The position numbers and the translations under genes are program-made. The notes beneath the pieces are model-generated. The model ran no database searches. It was not told the origin of the DNA and worked only from the letters and a program-made list of their open reading frames with translations. A stretch of DNA of 10,619 nt from contig CALCGO010000233.1 of the NCBI GenBank assembly GCA_937901055.1, positions 1 to 10,619 on the forward strand, read 5' to 3'. Each line of letters opens with the position of its first letter. The first letter of the stretch is position 1. Shown here in pieces: positions 7,516 through 10,619 of the stretch. The DNA is from an uncultured Rhodobacterales bacterium. GTDB lineage: Bacteria > Pseudomonadota > Alphaproteobacteria > Rhodobacterales > Rhodobacteraceae.

Positions 7516-7531
7516 TACAAACAGGTTTGTA
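7516..7531. promoter_or_regulatory. Operator-like inverted repeat upstream of the secreted-protein gene
   Basis: TACAAACAGGTTTGTA has two perfect 7-base arms around a 2-base centre, in AT-rich DNA about 60 bp upstream of the minus-strand ATG at 7457. Its size and symmetry suit a dimeric helix-turn-helix repressor such as a TetR- or MarR-type protein. No such regulator is encoded in the window, so the binder is unknown. Confidence 0.4.
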
Positions 7532-7655
7532 AAATATTACGACAAGGCGCCACACACAATACCGAGTGGCCAATTCCCTGACTGACACCACTGACGGTTG
7601 ACGTAGTCGTCGGGTAAATCTGCGTCAGCTAGTTAGAGTGAGGGAGAGGATTCTG

Positions 7656-7721
7656 ATGCACGCGCGATCTAAACATGCGCAGATTTGGTCAGAGCCGCTC
7701 AATGTGATAGATTATGTTTGA
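7656..7721 (+). CDS. Possible small ORF, 21 codons
   Basis: ATG to TGA encodes a 21-residue peptide beginning MHARSKHAQIW and ending VIDYV. It is preceded at suitable distance by AGGGAGAGGA (7641-7650), a stronger ribosome binding site than several of the larger genes here have. It has no hydrophobic segment and no family I know. It ends 45 bases before the GFA-family gene, so it could be a leader peptide, a small protein, or the remnant of a lost gene. A chance ORF this short is quite possible. Confidence 0.25.
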   Translation: MHARSKHAQIWSEPLNVIDYV

Positions 7722-7766
7722 TCGGCAAAAATAAAATGCCGGCAGAAAACCTGGAAGGGGATGAAT

Positions 7767-8195
7767 ATGTCACAGACATTTAAAGGTTCCTGCTTTTGCG
7801 GGGCGGTACAAATTGAAGTCGAAGGCGCACCGGAAGGGATGGGGTATTGCCACTGTTATTCCTGTCGCTCTTGGTCTGCGGGGCCAGTAAACGCGTTCAC
7901 ACTTTGGAAGCCCGAGGCCGTAAACGTCACCAAAGGTGCGGACAACCTCGCGACCTTTGAAAAGACAAACAACAGCCAGCGTCAGTTCTGCACAGTTTGC
8001 GGTGGCCACGTGATGTCGGGCCACGAAGGGCTTGGATTGGTGGATGTTTATGCAGCCACAATTCCGGCACTTGTGTTCGAACCGGGGTTGCACGTGAATT
8101 ACGCCGAAACCGTTCTACCGATGAAAGACGGATTGCCAAAATTCGCGGATTTTCCAGCGGATTTCGGCGGGACCGGTGACATCATAGACGAATAG
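7767..8195 (+). CDS. GFA family zinc-binding protein (glutathione-dependent formaldehyde-activating-like)
   Basis: A small cytoplasmic zinc protein of 142 residues. The family is named for an enzyme proposed to form S-hydroxymethylglutathione, but most members have no proven reaction, so formaldehyde metabolism should not be assumed. All seven family cysteines are visible: GSCFCG (C9, C11), YCHCYSC (C28, C30, C33) and FCTVCGG (C75, C78), making structural and putative catalytic zinc sites. An ATG also occurs at 7761, but GGAAGGGG ends directly against it, whereas the same site is 6 bases from the ATG at 7767, so the latter is chosen. No formaldehyde or glutathione pathway genes (frmA-type dehydrogenase, S-formylglutathione hydrolase) are nearby. 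It appears to be a single-gene unit. Confidence 0.9.
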   Translation: MSQTFKGSCFCGAVQIEVEGAPEGMGYCHCYSCRSWSAGPVNAFTLWKPEAVNVTKGADNLATFEKTNNSQRQFCTVCGGHVMSGHEGLGLVDVYAATIPALVFEPGLHVNYAETVLPMKDGLPKFADFPADFGGTGDIIDE

Positions 8196-8234
8196 CACAG
8201 CTTCGTTCGGGGCGTTTTCGACCTAGATTGTAGA

Positions 8235-8307
8235 ATTGATCAATGCACGTGCGCGGACCGATATCTAAAATATGGCGTATCTTCATGATATATCATCATT
8301 CGTGATG
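8235..8307. promoter_or_regulatory. Cluster of palindromes upstream of the DUF1127 gene
   Basis: Four symmetric elements occur within 73 bp: ATTGATCAAT (8235-8244), GCACGTGC (8245-8252, directly abutting), ATGATATATCAT (8285-8296), and CATCA-TTCG-TGATG (8294-8307, overlapping the previous one). The first three are perfect palindromes. They lie just upstream of the proposed -35 box at 8329, the usual place for regulator binding. The first resembles an FNR/CRP-type TTGAT/ATCAA pair but lacks the normal 4-bp centre, so no regulator is assigned. Confidence 0.4.
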
Positions 8308-8328
8308 TAATAGCGCAAATGTATTCGT

Positions 8329-8357
8329 TTGTGTGATATTGATGCCTCTCCTATGTT
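8329..8357 (+). promoter_or_regulatory. Candidate sigma-70-type promoter for the DUF1127 gene
   Basis: TTGTGT (8329-8334) and TATGTT (8352-8357) are separated by 17 bp, giving a leader of roughly 68 bases before the ATG at 8433. The leader contains a small hairpin, GAACC-cgccaa-GGTTC (8375-8390), well upstream of the GAGGAG ribosome binding site. Confidence 0.5.
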
Positions 8358-8432
8358 AGTTTCATCAGAACAAAGAACCCGCCAAGGTTCAGGCAATGAA
8401 GCCGAATTGAAACACTATGAGGAGACATCAAA

Positions 8433-8744
8433 ATGTCTGACTATTCATCATTTATGAACCGCACTCCAAATTGCTCCGATCACATCGCAGAAGCATCGGT
8501 TTCGCTATCCACGCGTGTTGCGGAACTGATCGCGACGGTAAAAGGCAAAATCGCCGGCCGCATTCAACGACGCGCCGACAACAAAACTTTCAGGTATTTG
8601 ATGCAGTTGGATGACGCGATGCTAAAAGACATCGGAATTTCGCGCGGCGATGTTGTCTGGGCGGGAAATTTGCCAGTGAATGCAAATGCATCGCTGGAAT
8701 TGGCCAAACTCGCAATGGCAAACAGAGGCGTGATGGCACTTTAA
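8433..8744 (+). CDS. DUF1127 domain-containing small protein
   Basis: A 103-residue cytoplasmic protein. Residues about 42-77 form the DUF1127 (YjiS-like) domain: a basic IQRRADNKTFRYLMQLDD followed by MLKDIGISRGDVVWA, the typical helix-turn-helix-like L-x-D-IGIxRxDI pattern. In alphaproteobacteria small arginine-rich DUF1127 proteins influence phosphate, carbon and RNA metabolism, partly by binding RNA; whether that holds here is inference. Compared with the minimal ~45-residue forms, this one has a ~40-residue N-terminal extension and a ~25-residue Ala/Leu/Asn-rich tail. GAGGAG lies 8 bases before the ATG. It has a good candidate promoter, a palindrome-rich upstream region, and a hairpin after its stop, so it is probably a single-gene, regulated transcript. 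Confidence 0.88.
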   Translation: MSDYSSFMNRTPNCSDHIAEASVSLSTRVAELIATVKGKIAGRIQRRADNKTFRYLMQLDDAMLKDIGISRGDVVWAGNLPVNANASLELAKLAMANRGVMAL

Positions 8745-8759
8745 AGCCATGGTTTGGAT

Positions 8760-8791
8760 GCGTGCGCCACTTAGATATGGGTGGCGCGCGC
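8760..8791. terminator. Strong hairpin between convergent DUF1127 gene and lepA
   Basis: An 11-bp GC-rich stem (GCGTGCGCCAC against GTGGCGCGCGC, one T-G wobble on the plus-strand RNA) encloses a 10-base loop. It starts 15 bases after one stop codon and ends 4 bases before the other, so it could end transcription from both sides. No T-run follows on either strand, so termination may be partial or Rho-assisted, or the hairpin may mainly protect 3' ends. Confidence 0.6.
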
Positions 8792-8795
8792 CGTC

Positions 8796-10595
8796 CTAGT
8801 CATCCATCTTCAGGGCGTTGATAAACGCCTGCTGCGGGATTGCCACACGGCCAAACTCCCGCATTTTCTTTTTACCCTTTTTCTGCTTGTCCAGCAGCTT
8901 ACGTTTACGGGTCATGTCGCCGCCGTAACACTTGGCTGTCACGTCTTTGCGCAACGCAGATATCGTTTCACGCGCGATAATTCGCCCACCAATGCCCGCT
9001 TGAATTGGCACTTTGAACATATGCTGCGGGATCAGTTCTTTCAGCTTGGCACACATGGCGCGACCACGGGCCTCGGCACGGGCACGATGAACCATGGTGG
9101 AAAGCGCATCAACAGGCTCGTCATTCACCAAAATCTGCATTTTCACCAACTGATCTTCGCGATACCCGTCCATCTCGTAATCAAAACTGGCATAGCCCTT
9201 GGTCACGGATTTCAAACGGTCATGGAAATCGAACACCACCTCGTTCAGCGGCAAATCGTAAATCACCATCGCACGAGCACCAACGTAGGTCAGATCTTTT
9301 TGAATGCCACGACGGTCCTGACAAAGCTTCAACACGTCGCCAAGATATTCGTCCGGCACAAGGATGGTCGCCTTGATCCGCGGCTCCTGAATATGTTCAA
9401 CGAGGGTCATGTCCGGCATATCGGCAGGATTGTGCAGCTCGATCAAAGAGCCATCACGCATATGAACCTGATAAATCACGCTCGGCGCGGTGGTGATCAA
9501 CTCGATATCGTATTCACGCTGGATTCGGTCACGAACAACTTCCAGGTGCAGCAATCCAAGGAACCCGCACCGGAACCCAAATCCCAACGCAGCCGAGCTT
9601 TCGGTTTCAAAACTGAACGACGCGTCATTCAACGCCAGCTTTTCAATGCTCTCACGAAGGTCTTCGAATTCCGCCGCGTCCACCGGGAATAACCCACAAA
9701 ACACCACTGGTTGCGCAGGCTTAAAGCCGGGCAGCGGGTCCGTCGTGCCCTTCTTTTCGTGCGTAATTGTGTCACCAACGCGCGTGTCACGAACCTGTTT
9801 GATGCTGGCGGTCAGGAAACCCAACTCGCCCGGCCCAAGGCTGTCTACATTCTCCATTTCGGGCTTGAAGACGCCAACACGATCCACCGGATACACCGCA
9901 TTGGTGTCGATCATCCGAATCCTGTCACCCTTTTTCAAGCGTCCATCAATCACACGGACCAACACGACAACACCCAAGTAGGCATCATACCAACTGTCTA
10001 CCAACATGGCCCGAAGCGGCGCATCTTCCACGCCCTCGGGCGCAGGTAGGCGTGTTACGATAGCTTCGAGCACCTCGGGGATGCCGATGCCGGTTTTTGC
10101 CGAAATCATCACAGCCTCGGACGCATCGATCCCGATCACGTCTTCGATCTGTTCGCAAACCCGTTCAGGTTCGGCGGCCGGCAGGTCAATCTTGTTCAAA
10201 ACCGGAATAATCTCGTGATCCGCTTCAATCGCCTGATACACATTCGCCAAGGTCTGCGCCTCGACGCCTTGTGCGGCGTCAACAACCAACAGGGATCCCT
10301 CAACGGCGCGCATAGAGCGGCTGACCTCATATGCGAAATCCACATGGCCCGGAGTGTCGATCAGGTTTAGAACATAATCCTCGCCATCATTCGCGCGGTA
10401 ATCAATCCGCACGGTGTTGGCCTTAATGGTAATCCCGCGCTCGCGCTCAATATCCATACTGTCCAGCAACTGCGCCTTCATATCGCGATCCGCCACCGTA
10501 TTGGTAGACTGGATCAGCCGATCAGCGAGCGTCGATTTACCGTGGTCAATATGCGCCACAATGGAGAAATTACGGATTTTGCTTAAGTCTGTCAT
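8796..10595 (-). CDS. lepA: Elongation factor 4 (LepA), ribosome back-translocating GTPase
   Basis: A translational GTPase that acts on ribosomes (back-translocation and initiation/biogenesis roles are reported) and associates with the membrane under some conditions. At 599 residues it equals the usual LepA length. The GTPase motifs are clear: G1 AHIDHGKST (14-22), switch I RGITIKA (53-59), G3 DTPGHVD (80-86) and G4 NKID (134-137). The EF-G-like domains follow, including FCGLFPVD and a domain with GFGFRCGFLGLLHLEV. The LepA-specific C-terminal domain contains YGGDMTRKRKLLDKQKKGKKKMR, with basic residues that face the tRNA, and ends in the common FINALKMDD. The start MTDLSKIRNFSIVAHIDHG is typical of alphaproteobacteria. 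No Shine-Dalgarno sequence is visible in the 24 bases upstream within the window. It is a conserved housekeeping gene without signs of transfer. Confidence 0.99.
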   Translation of the reverse strand: MTDLSKIRNFSIVAHIDHGKSTLADRLIQSTNTVADRDMKAQLLDSMDIERERGITIKANTVRIDYRANDGEDYVLNLIDTPGHVDFAYEVSRSMRAVEGSLLVVDAAQGVEAQTLANVYQAIEADHEIIPVLNKIDLPAAEPERVCEQIEDVIGIDASEAVMISAKTGIGIPEVLEAIVTRLPAPEGVEDAPLRAMLVDSWYDAYLGVVVLVRVIDGRLKKGDRIRMIDTNAVYPVDRVGVFKPEMENVDSLGPGELGFLTASIKQVRDTRVGDTITHEKKGTTDPLPGFKPAQPVVFCGLFPVDAAEFEDLRESIEKLALNDASFSFETESSAALGFGFRCGFLGLLHLEVVRDRIQREYDIELITTAPSVIYQVHMRDGSLIELHNPADMPDMTLVEHIQEPRIKATILVPDEYLGDVLKLCQDRRGIQKDLTYVGARAMVIYDLPLNEVVFDFHDRLKSVTKGYASFDYEMDGYREDQLVKMQILVNDEPVDALSTMVHRARAEARGRAMCAKLKELIPQHMFKVPIQAGIGGRIIARETISALRKDVTAKCYGGDMTRKRKLLDKQKKGKKKMREFGRVAIPQQAFINALKMDD

Positions 10596-10619
10596 GGAAC
10601 GGGGTATGCGTGCGTTTGC

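Larger units (their letters stand above)
7458..7766. other. Divergent intergenic region of about 310 bp
   Basis: This region separates the secreted-protein gene (-) from the GFA-family gene (+). Its left end is AT-rich and holds the dyad at 7516-7531. The middle has a cluster of TGAC repeats (four copies in 7579-7602) and a TTGACG box (7598-7603) without a good -10 at normal spacing. The right part holds a possible 21-codon ORF (7656-7721). I see no RNA gene, and no convincing promoter for the GFA gene. Confidence 0.5.

Noticed and set aside
7458..7559. A 34-residue N-terminal extension of the secreted four-cysteine protein.
   Set aside because: The ATG at 7457 has its own GGGAG site and begins precisely at a signal peptide, whereas the extension is Cys/Tyr-rich intergenic-type sequence crossing the dyad and probable promoter.
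7579..7602. Four TGAC copies close together, considered as a repeat-based regulator site or an attachment site.
   Set aside because: The spacing is irregular and the units are four bases long, so chance is a sufficient explanation.
8235..8244. ATTGATCAAT considered as an FNR/FnrL box.
   Set aside because: FNR-type sites need TTGAT and ATCAA separated by four bases; here the half-sites overlap.
8781..9692. A 303-codon open frame on the strand opposite lepA.
   Set aside because: It lies wholly inside the certain lepA gene, is rich in His/Arg/Gln like a reverse-strand shadow of a GC-biased gene, and has no family resemblance.

Overview
The window looks like chromosomal DNA of an alphaproteobacterium, most likely a Rhodobacterales (Roseobacter-type) marine bacterium. 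This is inferred from the style of the LepA, SelO and DUF1127 proteins, the moderate GC content and the tight gene packing; no rRNA or other direct taxonomic marker is present. Nine protein genes are well supported. There are no tRNAs, rRNAs, insertion sequences, CRISPR arrays or phage genes.

Layout. Positions 8-1927 (+) encode a DUF3131 protein. It ends tail-to-tail, two bases away, against a small glycosyltransferase (1930-2790, -). Upstream of that on the minus strand lie a Tat-exported CueO-like multicopper oxidase (2885-4378), an M19 membrane-dipeptidase family metallopeptidase (4449-5504), a SelO/YdiU protein adenylyltransferase (5574-6995) and a small secreted four-cysteine protein of unknown function (7101-7457). 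A divergent intergenic region of about 310 bp follows, holding a possible 21-codon ORF. Then come two plus-strand genes, a GFA-family zinc protein (7767-8195) and a DUF1127 small protein (8433-8744). The latter converges on lepA (8796-10595, -), with a strong hairpin between them.

How the parts work together. The minus-strand run SelO - M19 peptidase - multicopper oxidase - glycosyltransferase has gaps of about 70-95 bp, so part of it may be co-transcribed. The oxidase, however, has its own promoter in the 70-bp gap upstream of it: a TTGACC -35 box, a 19-bp spacer and an internal ACCTTCC/GGAAG dyad. This is the hallmark of CueR/HmrR-type (MerR family) copper-sensing promoters. With the full set of copper ligands and three Met-rich segments in the protein, it makes a coherent periplasmic copper-detoxification unit whose regulator lies outside the window. 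SelO has a recognisable promoter just upstream and carries cysteine at the position where eukaryotic SelO has selenocysteine.

I found no convincing new multi-gene system. The best leads are the copper promoter, the two-cysteine arrangement of SelO, the orphan secreted four-cysteine protein with a dyad operator-like site at its promoter, the palindrome-rich region upstream of the DUF1127 gene, and the small ORF in the divergent intergenic region.
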